This document shows positions 24,552-36,366 of a stretch of DNA of 64,000 nucleotides, one piece after another. The position numbers and the translations under genes are program-made. The notes beneath the pieces are model-generated. The model saw nothing but the letters and a program-made list of their open reading frames with translations, searched no databases and had not been told where the DNA came from. The stretch comes from Stromatinia cepivora (Eukaryota; Ascomycota; Leotiomycetes; Helotiales; Sclerotiniaceae): positions 557,001 through 621,000 of the forward strand of contig RCTD01000017.1 in NCBI GenBank assembly GCA_014898415.1, in the 5' to 3' direction. The first letter of the stretch is position 1. Each line of letters starts with the position of its first letter.

Positions 24552-26334
24552 ATGATGCATTTTCCATTCGTGTTACAAGCTCTAATATCTCTGACGCTCG
24601 CTTTCAATGCTCCCTCCGATGTCCCTACGTGGTGCGGAAAACCTTATATGAGCACGTGAGTTGTTATCCCATTGTGGCAGGAGAGGATAATTTTTGACAT
24701 GCTTTAGAAACCATTCGCTAGATCCAGGAGGACAATTCCAGTTTCCAGTACCGCAATCCGATCTTCTACTATATGTTACTATACAACCTCGTTATTCGAT
24801 ATTTCTGGAGAATGATGGCGAAGGGACTTTGATCGTTGATGCTAGCATATCTCATGTCTTTGGTGGATCATACCGAAATGCTACCTATGACACCCCTGGA
24901 AGTAATTCCAGCTCGCCTTTCACGACTCTTGATATTGAAGTTTACAATGAAGAGTCAGGTGCTCTACTTGTCACCAACAAAGTTCCAGTAAATTCAACAG
25001 GAAACATAATTGGATTCTCTTTTTCGTCGTTCCCAGCACGATTAGAGCCGTATGCAGTCTCAATTTACGCCACCTCCCCTGATGGTCAACAAACTTATAC
25101 CGCAAGCACCAGTGTCTCCGTACTGCCGTCTCGTGACTATGGTAGTGCTGTGAAAATTGACAATCTCTACGGAGGACTTTATGTTCAAAATGACAAGAAT
25201 GATTGGCATGGCTGGTATGCGATCTTCCCTAATGGATACTATGCGGATGGATCGTATGTAACTCCCGACAATGTCTCTCTCGCCAACCTCGAAGCATACG
25301 CTGCACTCGGTTTCAACACCATAAACATCGTTCCAGACGGTGGCCTTCCAGATCAATCTTATCCCACCGAACAACTCATGGAGTATTGGGATAAAATGGA
25401 TGAATTAAACCTCTTCAATCTTTATGACATGCGTTTCGCATTCCAAAACTCGACACGCATTTCAGAACAAGTAGCTCTCTGGCAAAATAGAACCACCCTC
25501 CTGTCGTGGTACACTGCCGATGAGCCAGATGGGTGGGTATATCCCCTCGATTCCACGCAACTTGCCTACAAGCAACTTAAATCCCTCGATCCATATCATC
25601 CCGTTAGTCTCGTGCTAAATTGTCAAAACTTCTACTACCCTGAATACTCAGCCGGTGGGGATATCATTTTCCAAGATGCATATCCAGTGGCTATCAATGC
25701 AACTTGGTCTGTTTCGTGGAATACACCTTGTAATGAAACATATGGGGATTGCGGGTGCGACAATTGTGTAGGAGAATTAGAAGATGTAGCGAATCGACTC
25801 GACGACATACAGAATTATCAAGCAAATATAGGACCAGGTAGCCAAGGGGGTTTGAACAAACCCACGTGGTCAGTAGTACAAGCTTTTGGTGAATCTCAGT
25901 ATTGGCAAAGTATACCAAGTGCAGCGGAAGTGGAAGTCATGATGATGTTAAGTGTAAATCACAATGCCAAGGGCATTACGTACTGGATTTATCCGAGTAC
26001 GGATTCGGTGAATGTTGGGAGTGCGGCATTGGGGAAAGTATTGCAGAATGGGCCTGCTATTGATTTTCTGTTTGGCACAAATGCAATCAAGGGATTGGGA
26101 AGCGGGTTGTTGGATGTAAGTGCATGGATTGTGGGAGAACAGATGATGATTGGGATTGTAAATGGGGAGTATGTTGATTCCCAAGCCGAGATCACGATCA
26201 CTTTGCCAGGGAATGTGGTGTCGGTAAGTCAGTCACTATATGGAGATTCAAGTTGGAGTGTTAGTGAAAGCAGATTGTCGAAATCGGGCCTGAGGGCGTT
26301 GGAAGTAGATATTTTGGTTGCGAATCTTAGTTAG
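24552..26334 (+). CDS. Secreted glycoside hydrolase-like TIM-barrel protein
   Basis: Two exons, 24552-24655 and 24708-26334 (52-nt intron), 576 aa. Begins with a signal peptide (FPFVLQALISLTLAFNAPS). An N-terminal beta-rich part with several Asn-X-Ser/Thr glycosylation sites is followed by a barrel-like catalytic region: GWYAIFPNGYYADGSY, LEAYAALGFNTINIVPDGG, LLSWYTADEPDGW, QDAYPVAINATWSVS and KGITYWIYPS. The TADEPDG segment on a predicted strand end resembles acid/base sites of clan A-like glycosidases (inference). The CNETYGDCGCDNC cluster suggests disulphides. The end is a small beta domain. I cannot name a GH family. Next to a sugar transporter, a P450 and a dead rhamnosidase. Confidence 0.7.
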
Positions 26335-26680
26335 TACCCCGTACTTCAATACATTATCGAACGTTCGAAGAAGTGTCATGTTTAACATCTTTTTAGAATC
26401 AGATGTTATTTTCTCTACGCAACATGGTGGGGATCTGTATAGAGATGAGCTTTGAGTATGATAGTTCAATCTTTATCAAGAAAATAGTGTTTTGAATCAG
26501 CGTTCCGATTATCACATCTTTGATCTACCCCAGTGTTGTAATTAGTATTTTCGGTATTTGAAATACGTTTCATATTGGTGATACATATTAAGTTTTTGAA
26601 GGATATTCCTAGAATTATTATTGAATTCTATATTGCTAAGAGTGTTATTAATTTCAATGCTATTGTATATCATTAAGAAT
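26335..26680. other. Intergenic, AT-rich
   Basis: Downstream of the secreted glycosidase-like gene. No gene seen; ends at a small hAT-like element. Confidence 0.5.
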
Positions 26681-26739
26681 CAGGGCTGGGCACCCGTACC
26701 CTACCCGGGGTATTTGACCTACCCCTTTGCCCAGCCCTG
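26681..26739. mobile_element. 59-bp hAT-type MITE with perfect 8-bp duplication
   Basis: Starts CAGGGCTGGGCA and ends with its complement TGCCCAGCCCTG. It is flanked on both sides by TTAAGAAT (26673-26680 and 26740-26747), an exact 8-bp target duplication. An 8-bp duplication and CAGGG termini are hallmarks of the hAT superfamily. Far too short to code; mobilised in trans, if at all. A related longer copy lies at 61819. Confidence 0.85.
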
Positions 26740-26747
26740 TTAAGAAT

Positions 26748-27033
26748 ATATAGAAATGCCAGAATTTGTATATTTGAATTTCTAAACAAAAAATATTGTC
26801 AATATAATATATCCCACTTGATATGAGATATATATTTTACATACATTAGTGAGTAATGTTATTTCAAGATCAGCTATAATATTACTGCCGTATACTAATA
26901 ATTACAACACTGATCTCATCCGTCGTTGTCTTGCCTATCCTCAAATTTGTTAATCCTCTCAATTTCTTCTACCTTAATAACGAAACCCCTCCCCCCACCA
27001 CACAAATCACTCCTACATCTCCAAATAACCATA
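26748..27033. other. Intergenic, AT-rich
   Basis: No gene seen. Downstream of the P450 stop codon. Confidence 0.5.
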
Positions 27034-28672
27034 CTAGTATCCATCCCTCATAGTAATCATACACTTTTTACCCTTCGGTTCAACCAAGAAGAAGTTTTTT
27101 ATCGCCATACCCTCTTCATCTTGGCTTAACGCAATCCGTGCTCCCTTACACTCTCTGAGGAACAAAGCAAGAGAAAACAAAATTTCCATTCTTGCCAGAT
27201 GGATTCCTATACATGTGCGTGTTCCTGCTCCGAAAGGATGATAAGCGGCTTTTATATTGTTTGATTTGCGGTCTAGCCAGCGTTGAGGTTGAAAACTAGG
27301 GGAGATATGTGTTAGTGATGTCATGAGGAGGATTCAGGGAATGAAAAATGAGGAAGAAAAATACCTTTCAGGTTCTGGATAGATTTCCGGATCGCGGTGG
27401 ATGGTAAAAGCCTGTGTCGAAACTGTCATACCTCCTGGAATTCGATATCCATCCAACTGCGTTCCTTCCTTCGGTACGGTTCGAGGTAGAGCGCCAGGCG
27501 CTGCACCGTATAACCTCAGTCCTTCGTCAACAGCCGCATTCAACAGCACCAACTCCTCTATATCCTTTGCTTTGAAATCTTCTCTCAAAGTGTCTACCTC
27601 AGCTTCTAATTGTTTCAGCAAATTCTTATCTTTCAGAATATTGTACACTAAATACGTAAGTGAAACAGCAGTCGTATCGGTGCCCGCCACAATAAAACTA
27701 GCAGCTTCTTGCCGAATGTCTGCATCTGTAATCGAACCCTCCGCATTTTCTGTCTTAGACTCGGCCACAGCTTTTCGGAATATAGTCGGAATAGCATGAC
27801 TTTGTGATTTGGCATTTCTTACTGCTACGGTACCATATTCTAGGATTCGCTCTATGGATGTTTCGAGAAAGGGAAAATGGAGGAATTTCCCAATAGCGAA
27901 GAAAGCAGGAAACTCGCCGCGGAAACTGTTCACCTTGGATATATGCTGAAGATCTTCAATGTATTGGGTTTTCTGAGTTTGAATAAGTAGCCGATCATTT
28001 GGAAGCCAGGGGAGAAACTGACCTGTTCATATTCCAAAGCATTAAAACTCTCGCCAAAAGAGAGAAGTGCCACGACATCAGTAGCCATGAACGTAAAGAA
28101 CATCAAGATATCCACCTCTGTTCTCAAAGCATCCCTCTTGATTTTCTCCACCGCCATTGCGGCTTTGCTCCTAATCTCGCCCTCCCAGTTTGTTTTTATA
28201 AAGCTCTTACTAAAAGCGTTTGCAAACATTTTGCGGCGAACAGAATGAGTTTTTGGATCAATCATGGTGAAGATCCCCACAGGCCCGGTAACGAAATCTT
28301 GATACCAGGGAGCTTTGAGGAAGGTTTTAGAGATGGGATGGATGGTTTGGAAGGAGGGGAGCGAAGAACATGATACTTCGGCTGGAGCGATGCGAACTAT
28401 GGGGCCGTAGGTATGATGAAGGGAATGGACGTAATGAATGCGATTTCCGGTGATCACATGGTATGTGAGGACGAGATGAGTGAGTTTTGCGTACCAAGGT
28501 CCTGGGATCTTGCTCAGAGGGGTGAAGTATGCTCTATGGAGTATCTAAGGCTTGTTAGTCTTCCGGGATGATGTAGCTTGAGATGTGTTTATACTTTGAT
28601 GAGGAACGCGAAGCATATAAGGACAGCTATTCCCGCTGTCGCGGACGTTGGAAGAATGGTAAGGGCGCCCAT
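27034..28672 (-). CDS. Cytochrome P450 monooxygenase
   Basis: Four exons: 28672-28595, 28544-28023, 27972-27365 and 27295-27034; 1470 nt, 489 aa. Haem-thiolate monooxygenase, ER-anchored by the N-terminal helix (TAGIAVLICFAFLI) followed by the proline-rich hinge PLSKIPGPWYAK. Later signatures: C-helix WxxxR-like region HSVRRKMFANAFS, I-helix AGTDTTAVS, K-helix ExxR as DEGLRLYGAAPGALPR, and haem loop FGAGTRTCIG with the ligand Cys at about residue 431. The PR-rich hinge and GAAPGALPR fit fungal secondary-metabolism or detoxification P450s such as the CYP65-like group (inference). No reductase domain. A 176-bp inverted-repeat element stands about 100 bp upstream of its start. Confidence 0.92.
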
Positions 28673-28768
28673 GATGATGGAGGTTCAAATGCAAAGCCTT
28701 TACTGCCCTTGACATCAAAATATCTATCGACTTTCTATATATACAAACTGCAGACACAGGAAAGTACC

Positions 28769-28944
28769 GTATAAACTCATTTACAAGAGCTCACACAAAA
28801 CCCTTTTAAGAAGAGAATCTGTCGGAGATTTCATAGGTCAATTAATGTCGCTTTTATCGGAATTTGAAGATTCCGAACCCTAACCCCACTGCAGAACATT
28901 TTTTCAAAAGGGTTTAGTGTGAGCTCTTGTAAGTGAGTTTATAC
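28769..28944. mobile_element. 176-bp MITE with 39-bp terminal inverted repeats
   Basis: The first 39 bp (GTATAAACTCATTTACAAGA...) match the reverse complement of the last 39 bp at 37 positions. TA lies at both outer ends (TA|TAAACTC ... GAGTTTA|TA), so a Tc1/mariner-like TA duplication is possible. No coding capacity. It occupies the likely promoter of the P450. Confidence 0.85.
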
Positions 28945-31370
28945 GCACTGCTACCCACAATTATAGAACTTAGACAATCCAAACCATAAACAGCCTGTAG
29001 AAATACGCCAAGATGCACACCGGTATGTCGTTCTACAATTCGTCCGTATCATTATCCAATCCAGTCATAGATTATCTTACCAAAGTGGCATGATACGACC
29101 CTCCCAACGCATTGTAACAGGGCAAATCTTCAACTGCGAAAGAGCGGAGCGAGATGGGAGCGCGGTGAGCTCGGACTCCGCTCAAAAGTCCGCTGATGAG
29201 TTGAACTCCCACATCGTTCAGTTTGTGGGAGATTCGTTAACTCCGACCTCTAAGTTTGCCAGTCCTGGTAAGAGGTAAATTTCCGTGGAAGCAAGTGGAG
29301 AAAAGTATTGCCAAAACGAGTTTAATCGTAGGTCCACAGTCTCTCCTTTGGACTTCCTCCATTTAACCATCCACTAGGGTTGAGTGCTTTTCAAAAAGGA
29401 GAGTTAGATTATATAAAATCACACTGAACTTCGTAATTATTTACCTTGTTTTATATAGAAATATGAATCAATTAATAAATATAAAATACCTTAAAGCTTT
29501 AGATATTCATTACAAATTTTAATCCTTTTTATATTTATTATATATTTTGATGATTCTGATTAATTTAAATATAAATATTGTAACGATGGTCTAATTCAAG
29601 ATATAGTATAATGAATCATTTTATCTATACTAGAGAATAACAAACTATTATACAAAAAATAATAGAATTGAGTCTTTTATAATCCTCGTAAAGGGGATCA
29701 AACCTCAAGCGAAAGAGAATCCCTATCAGGGCAAGTATAAAAGATGGTGTTCTGAGGCACTAATGCCAAGATTGTTACAAATATAAATAACTCAGAAAGA
29801 GATATTTTATTTAATATAAAGAATGATATAATGATAGCAGAGCAAAATATTAAAGAAAATAATAATAAAATATATTCTTCTTGATTTTAGATTTAAATCT
29901 TAATGAAAACATTAGATAAATATTAGATGAAAATTAAATGATTATTATATATATTTGATTTTCTAATGAATTAGAAGAATCTTGATATCTTAATAGAATT
30001 TGAATATTAATCTTAAACTAAATTCAGACTCTTGATATTTCACCAAGATTATATAATATCTTATATCTTTCATAGTATAAAATTATTGAGTTGAAAGTGC
30101 CCACGATTCTTCTGCATGCAAATTAAAGTTGCCGATGACAGCGGCGCCAACAAAGAGCCCCACGAACCCCGCAACTAATCTGCACGGAGGTTGAGGGGGA
30201 AGTATTGTCAAAAAATAACCGTGCTTGCCCCAAAAACAAGGGCTTGAACCAATAATATCATCACATTAGTCGAAAATTTATATGATGAAATTTAAAATGA
30301 TTAAAGTATTAATAAAGTCATTCGAAATCATTAATATTTTATTTTGAAATCTATACTAAAGCTATCTAGGTATTTTGAATTCATTAAAAGAAGTTACACA
30401 AGCTTCAAAAACTTTAAAATCATAAGATTATTAAGATTTCATCAAAATCTTCAAAATTCGAAATTTTGGGGAAAATAGTTTAATATCTATTCTGATTCTT
30501 TAAAGCAGTATCAAAAGACAGGAAAAACAGTAATATATAGATAAAAAATGTCTTACATTACTTACCCTTTCAACCTCCGTAGAAGATGCCCCAGATTTTA
30601 AATTCAGAGGAAAACTATTTTCACTTTTCTTTACTTCCAATCATGTGAGAGACCATATTCTTGATGCCAAAGATGAGAATTCGCAGGTGGATGTTTAGGG
30701 CCTGATGTAAAGTATTCTACAGCAACACTCAAAAAACTTTCATATATTGAAAAAATAACACCTCACATTTGTAAGAAATTTGCACACAAATTCCTTTCCA
30801 ATCTAAGTGCCACAACCTCAAAATCAATCTCCCTATATCTGATCCTCCTCTTCTTCAAATCTCATCCATTGTCTCATTCTTATCCTCAAAGAGCTATCTC
30901 GCGGCATGGCTCAGGCTGGAATCGTTCTTCAATCGTAGCTTCCTCCAACATAGCCACCCCTCTCGCATCTCTCTCCCAACAAAGTAGGCTTTCTCAATGC
31001 CTCTCATAATCTTATCTCATCAGAGTTGGAATCCATAATTCATCGATCAGGAAGTCAGATCCCTCCTGTATCATAACATAATCTTCAGGGTCGAAATCTT
31101 GTTCAGTGGAAGTATGGCTTACAGAAACACATTCCTTGTCAATCCTCACGTGCACGTTAATAGATTGCCAACAATTTGTGAAGATTCGCAATGAAAGATC
31201 GAGGCTTCCCGCACCCGCCCCAAAACATTCCGATATGTTTGCTAACGACATGCCAACGTTGTAAAGATCACCAGATATATAACTCTCCTAAGGCAATCTT
31301 TCTTCGTAGAACTGAGGTTGATGGTAATATTTCTTCACGGTAGTTTCCATATACCAGTGGTACCAGTGGT
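28945..31370. other. Gene-poor stretch with AT-rich decayed block
   Basis: About 29400-30560 is strongly AT-rich, like the transposon nest further right, and probably holds a RIP-degraded repeat that I cannot name. A GC-richer island at about 30110-30240 could be a gene scrap: on the minus strand it reads VAGFVGLFVGAAVIGNFN. No intact gene supported. Confidence 0.45.
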
Positions 31371-32096
31371 GTGATAGAGTATTCACCGAAGCCTGATTAC
31401 AACACATTCCCTTGGTATCTCCCATCCGAAGAGATATTCATCCTTAATACTTTGGGTTCCTTTTCCCCGCATCTGCATTCTTGGAAAACTACCCATCGAA
31501 GAACTGTCCTTCATTTATTTGCGGATATTCGATACCGTTTATTCTTGAACGGGAAACGTATCAGCTTCGGGCCCTGCAAAAGTCATCCAACAAGATGCTA
31601 TCACGATATCGATACGGTATCGATTGTGTAAAACAGTGGACAGAAAGGATACTACAAGCGAAATACTTCGACAGGGCCAGGGCTATCATCCGTGGTGTCA
31701 ATGACCAATGTTTTGATAGCAACAATGGTCTGTATCCTGATGGCCCTGGTGCTATTAGGCAATTTTCACAACATGTCCAGATCTTTGCAGTGCTGGCTGA
31801 TGCTATCAGTGGAGAACCGGCCAAAATCTGATGCGAAAGACCATCCACAAAAGAGAAGCATCAGGACTTGCAAATGCATCATTGGAAATGTCCTTTTAAA
31901 TGTTTCGGACTGTTTCTAAAGCGGGAATTTACGAAGAGGTTTGGGAAGAGTTGCTTGGTGCATGGGAAAAAATGGTCTGACTTTGACTACTTGGGCGGAA
32001 AATGAAAGTATGGTCAGAAGTGACTGTCATGGATGGAGTGATACTTCAATGTATGAGGTTGTGAGAGAGATTGATAGTATCATAACCAGTCGCAAA
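31371..32096 (+). pseudogene. Decayed alpha-L-rhamnosidase (GH78-like)
   Basis: A first frame (31371-31631) reads DIRYRLFLNGKRISFGP and SHPTRCYHDIDTV, typical of the N-terminal beta domain of rhamnosidases. A second frame (to 31831) reads FDSNNGLYPDGPGAIRQFSQ and VLADAISGE, typical of the late catalytic barrel (intact relatives carry D-GPG and SQHA). Then SKAGIYEEVWEELLGAWEKM is followed, after a frame change, by TTWAENESMVRSDCHGWSD, the family's C-terminal block. Most of the catalytic domain between the first two parts is missing, and stop codons and frame shifts separate the pieces. Clearly non-functional. Confidence 0.65.
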
Positions 32097-33089
32097 GAAT
32101 GAAGAGGGATTTTTGACAATAGTTATTCAACCGGGGGTTGATTTAGTCAAGTAAATGAAGGGGTCGTTTATGGTTAGGGTGGTTGAGGTGGTTGAGGTGG
32201 TTGAGGTCACGAGTTCGACTGATATGAGAATAGAACTAGTCCTTGCAGGAGCCCTTCACGATGTCAAACTCGCAAAAGGCGTACAGCAGTCATTCCAGTT
32301 ATAGAGTTTTAATTAGATGTTAGAAAGTGTAATAAAAAAAACAACCGGGAGAAGTTTTCTCTTTCGATTCGTCGAGATAATGCTATGTCATGGATATAAT
32401 CACAGACTCTAAGTATAGTCTGCCAACCGAAGGCGATGGAACAGACTTACCGGACAAGCATAGACACCTTTGTTCTTATGATATTGTCTTTAATAGCCCT
32501 GCCCCGCACTTCAGATTCCCCAGATATCAGAGTTCTTATTAATGGGACTCTTCGTGAGATCCGTGGCCATTAGACGAGATAAGTTCATATTTTGATTCGG
32601 GTAGTGACGGGTACCAAATTGGACATCTATTGTTTCCCGAATATTGAGATAGGATGATATATGATAATATTGGGAGATAGGCACTACTGCTTTTACCGAG
32701 GATTGTCTGAGGTAGTAACAGCATGTGTGATATGATGGAGTTCTTCTATAGTGATAGTGAATCACGAAATTTAATTGACTCAACCGTGCAAGGTGTACCA
32801 GTCCATTGAAACCACAAGATCTGATGTTGAGCTGCCTCTACTGTATTGAGACACCCTCTTCTACGTACTTGTTTCTTGATATCCCTTTCATTTACAAACC
32901 TTTACATTGATCCCTCAACTCATAATTTTTCTTTCTTGCAATACAACAACACAAAACATAGATTACAGAGAACATAACAAAATCTTTCATCTTCGATTCA
33001 AATCAATACGCTTACAACACAAAACATAATACTTCATACCTACCCAATCTATAGTCTCAATACAGATTACATCCCAAAAATCCGCAATC
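32097..33089. other. Intergenic, no gene seen
   Basis: Contains a short GGTTGAGGT repeat (about 32178-32208, three copies) and a 55-codon frame at 32392 without recognisable motif. The last 200 bp are probably the 5' flank of the gene at 33090. Confidence 0.45.
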
Positions 33090-33976
33090 ATGAACCAAGC
33101 GGCGCGCGCCTTGCACCAAGTAACTGTCTCCCTCGACTTTGCCAAGAAACTTCCTCCGCTTGAACCATACGAAGGGCTTGAATCTCCTCCGCAACTTGTG
33201 TATCAGGATCAAATTGAGTGGATCGCTGTGGGTATACATACTTCATATTTCAACCTTCCCCCATTCCCTGCAGAACCCAATAACCTCTCACTTTCCAGTA
33301 ATAAACCACTAACCCTGCCCTCCAGAACCACGCAAGAAACAACATCCCATCCTCTATCGTCCTCTCGCAAGCAAAAGCCGGTACTTGGCAACATATGCTC
33401 GCTAATATCAAAATCATTAATAGACTTCGTCATCCGAACGTGGGTGAGGCGTATATTAAATGGAGAAGTCAGGATATGCTTGTTAGACGCCTTTGGCCTG
33501 ATGCGAAATTTCCGGGATTGGATCCGGATGAGGTTTACGTGAGTTTTTTCTGGTGTGAGATGGTTGGTAAAGCTGATAAATTTTGAAATAGACACAAGTC
33601 CGCCGTAAATATTGCATCACAGCCAGAAAATTAGTTGTCGATGAAGAAGAACATGGTTTAGATGATCATAGCGCTCTTGTAAGTCCCCCTCATCCATACA
33701 CCTTCGTATATCCTGAACCAAATATCATCGGAAAATAACAGAACTAAAGAACAATAGATCTATCTAAACGAGACTTACAACAAAAAACTCACCACAGCAC
33801 GAAAAGCAAAGGTTAGTACAAAAATCTTACTTGATCGTATCGCTAGTATAAAGGCTAAGAAGAGTAAGGAGGCTGCGCAAAAAATAGAAGAAGAGGATGC
33901 GTTCGTGATTGTGGAAATGGATGAGGGGGATGAGGAAAGATGTGATTGGGAAGGAGATGATTGGGATATGTTTTGA
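33090..33976 (+). CDS. Unknown family 'DPDPVY', copy A (intact)
   Basis: Four exons: 33090-33227, 33326-33538, 33592-33678 and 33758-33976; all introns phase 0; 218 aa. Not recognised. Visible features: N-terminal part with SLDFAKKLPPLEPYEGLE, a Trp-containing helix (AGTWQHMLANIKIINRL), the block KFPGLDPDEVY at the end of exon 2, an 87-nt exon, then IYLNETYNKKLTTAR at the start of exon 4, and a highly acidic end closing EGDDWDMF. Exon 3 length, phases and the LNExYN block match the copy at 54.2 kb. No signal peptide or membrane helix; lysine-rich then acidic tail suggests a soluble intracellular protein. First donor is GTGGGT, chosen because it keeps the frame. Confidence 0.65.
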
Positions 33977-35263
33977 TGATAAGTGAGGGGGTAATGGAGG
34001 CTTGTTGGATTGGTATTGGCTCTGCGGGTTGAATGGGCGCGGCTGTGGACGCGATTGGAGTGGGTGTAAGTGAATTGTGGTGTTTTCGGGCGAGTCTTTA
34101 CGGAGTCTTTGGCTTGCTTGGTTCGGGAATTCATCCGAATTACATTTTGCTTTCGCAAGGTATTGTTTTCAATGCCCCACTCTCATGGATATGATATAGG
34201 ATTTTCTTCGAGTATCGCCTCTACGATGACTAGAGAATAGCAGGCATTGGTAGTATTTAACAATGAAATTAGTGTGCGATGATCTGACCATGTGTATCGA
34301 TACATTCGCCAGGCTATATCCTCCAGCTTGCATCTTACGCATTAGCATGTAAGCTAGGGTAGTTCCACCATTTTTTAACCAAAGAATAAAAATTACTAGC
34401 TATTATATTCTCTCTAAAAAACAACATCACCGGATATCTTTTTTGCCTGAAGTCTTGGAATCTCCTCCAAGCAATGTTAAATCCCAAAATTCGGCCATAA
34501 GAATTTCACCAGCTAATAATCCGTAGTTCCTCTTAAAGTTTTCGTACCTCTGAGAGCGTTATATCATTCGTTGCTCTTTCTTACATCCATCTTACTATTA
34601 CGAATAGACACCCGTGCCTGCCAAGTGCAAACTGTGGTAAATGTTGGTCGATTGAAATGCCATTTATGTTCTTTCTTTTTCAGACCAAAAATGCCCATAA
34701 TATGAAGATAAAAAAACAATCCAATTTCAGTTGGTGAGCAGAGCGATATCTTGTGTCAGCCATCCGCCCCTTAGTCCTGCCTCGCCAAATTTTTACTAGC
34801 GCAATTCGAAGTGACTTCCTTAACCTCGCCAAGTTTCCTTCATTTCTAGACTTCTTCGAATAACAAAACTCTTCATGCTTCAAGGTACATCAGCTTTACT
34901 TATTTTGGCTTCTTGAAACTGCATTTTTCTATTTCTACTACTTCTCAATCCAAGTAGTTTTTTTTTATCTTAATACACTATAGATCTACGCATATATTGC
35001 TTCTTGGAACTACATTCCCCAGTCTTCCATCCAGCCAAGACAGGATTTGAATCTCAGGACACAACGGTTTTGCCCATTGTCTGTGCTTTGAAACAACAAT
35101 CGTAATGTCAAAAGTCCCATTCATCAAGCTAAATAATCCTGATGCTCCCAGGAGCAGCCAATGAGAAATTTTCGATGCAGGAGAACATTTGCGTCCCTGA
35201 ATTGATGGGTAAGGTGGAAAAAAACGTGGCATAAAATCGCACAAGGAGTGCACAGAGTCAACC
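33977..35263. other. Intergenic between family copies A and B
   Basis: No independent gene supported. A short frame at 35163-35195 reads MQENICVPELM and resembles the upstream frame of copy D (NCLIPEFL); it may be a lost first exon of copy B. Confidence 0.4.
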
Positions 35264-35687
35264 ATGAGATGCCCTTACTACAAAGACCAGAAAGTGGGCT
35301 TTCCGCACTATATGCACTCCGTACATGCCTGGATAGCTCATAGCCTCTGTAAATTCAACCATGAAGAGTGCGTTATGATTCAGTTAACTAACCTTTATGA
35401 AATTCCTAAAGACACGTGTCCCAGAAAGGATCTAGATCCTGTTTTTGTGAGTACGTGGCTGATCTAGGATTATATCAAGCTAATCCTTCGAAAAGACTCG
35501 CAGGTTAGGGGAGTTCGTCTCGAAGCACGATCGAAGAAGAGCTGAAATGAAGGATGCCAAGAAAAAGAATAGTGAGATTCGCAAAGATTTTGTAGGTGTT
35601 TCTGATCCTTACTACCGAATTATAAAGGGAAGTCAAGCACTCAGAATCTTAGACTACCTTAGCAAAAAGTCACGAAAAAGTTATTAG
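35264..35687 (+). pseudogene. Unknown family 'DPDPVY', copy B (frameshifted)
   Basis: Segments in order: 35264-35348 (YYKDQKVGFPHYMH, AWIAHSL), a phase-1 intron 35349-35411, 35412-35446 ending KDLDPVF, an intron with donor GTGAGT, then a segment with frame EFVSKHDRRRAEMKDAKKKN ending at 35588-35590 before GTAGGT. The acceptor CAG leaves 88 nt instead of the family's 87, so the frame shifts by one after the splice. The following segment holds LDYLSKKSRKSY and a stop. Intron positions match copies C and D. Probably dead, unless a GAG acceptor 10 bp further on is used. Confidence 0.5.
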
Positions 35688-36366
35688 TCCAAGGCCGAGC
35701 AAATGTAGAGTATGGCAAGGTTCAGGACCCTAAGTAAACTGGATGTCATTCTAAGGGCTCCGCGCCGGCCGGATACACAACGTTCAATTATCCAAATACT
35801 AAGCTCAATAAAAAAACAGGACACGCTTGTCACAACAGTCGTGGACTTGCTTGATGATAGGCGGATGGTAAGACGCGTGTTTGAGTGAGAGAACGATGAT
35901 TGAGTTGTGAGTGGAGGCAGAAGTTGAAATGTTGTTACGAGAGCGATAGCGAAATATTCTTGAGCAATGTAATTCTACAATACATTCAGTGACATTCTCA
36001 ACCTGATTATGGTACCTTGAATTTGACATCCTAACCATTCGAGAAAACTCGAGTCAAGAAAAAACATTACAATTTCGACTTTTAGTTTAAACAAATAACG
36101 ACTTCGGGAAGAGGGATTAGAAATAGTAGAATATTCTACTAGATTGTAAGAGGAGGTATATTAAGTCTCTTGAATCCCATCAGATTCCCCGCCCACTTCT
36201 ACTCAACGCGCATAAATTCTTCGGAATGTTTCCTTTCAAAAGTCTGCAACGATCCGCATAGTCTCATATTTGACATCTTCAAAACACCTACGCATCTAAT
36301 CCTCACAATAATTTTCACACCATTTCCACATTCAAAAGTCTTTCCTCGAGTTACCAAACCATCACA

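Noticed and set aside
32175..32290. tRNA-like segment with GAGTTCGAC
   Set aside because: No cloverleaf with paired acceptor stem could be drawn; it is a GGTTGAGGT repeat.
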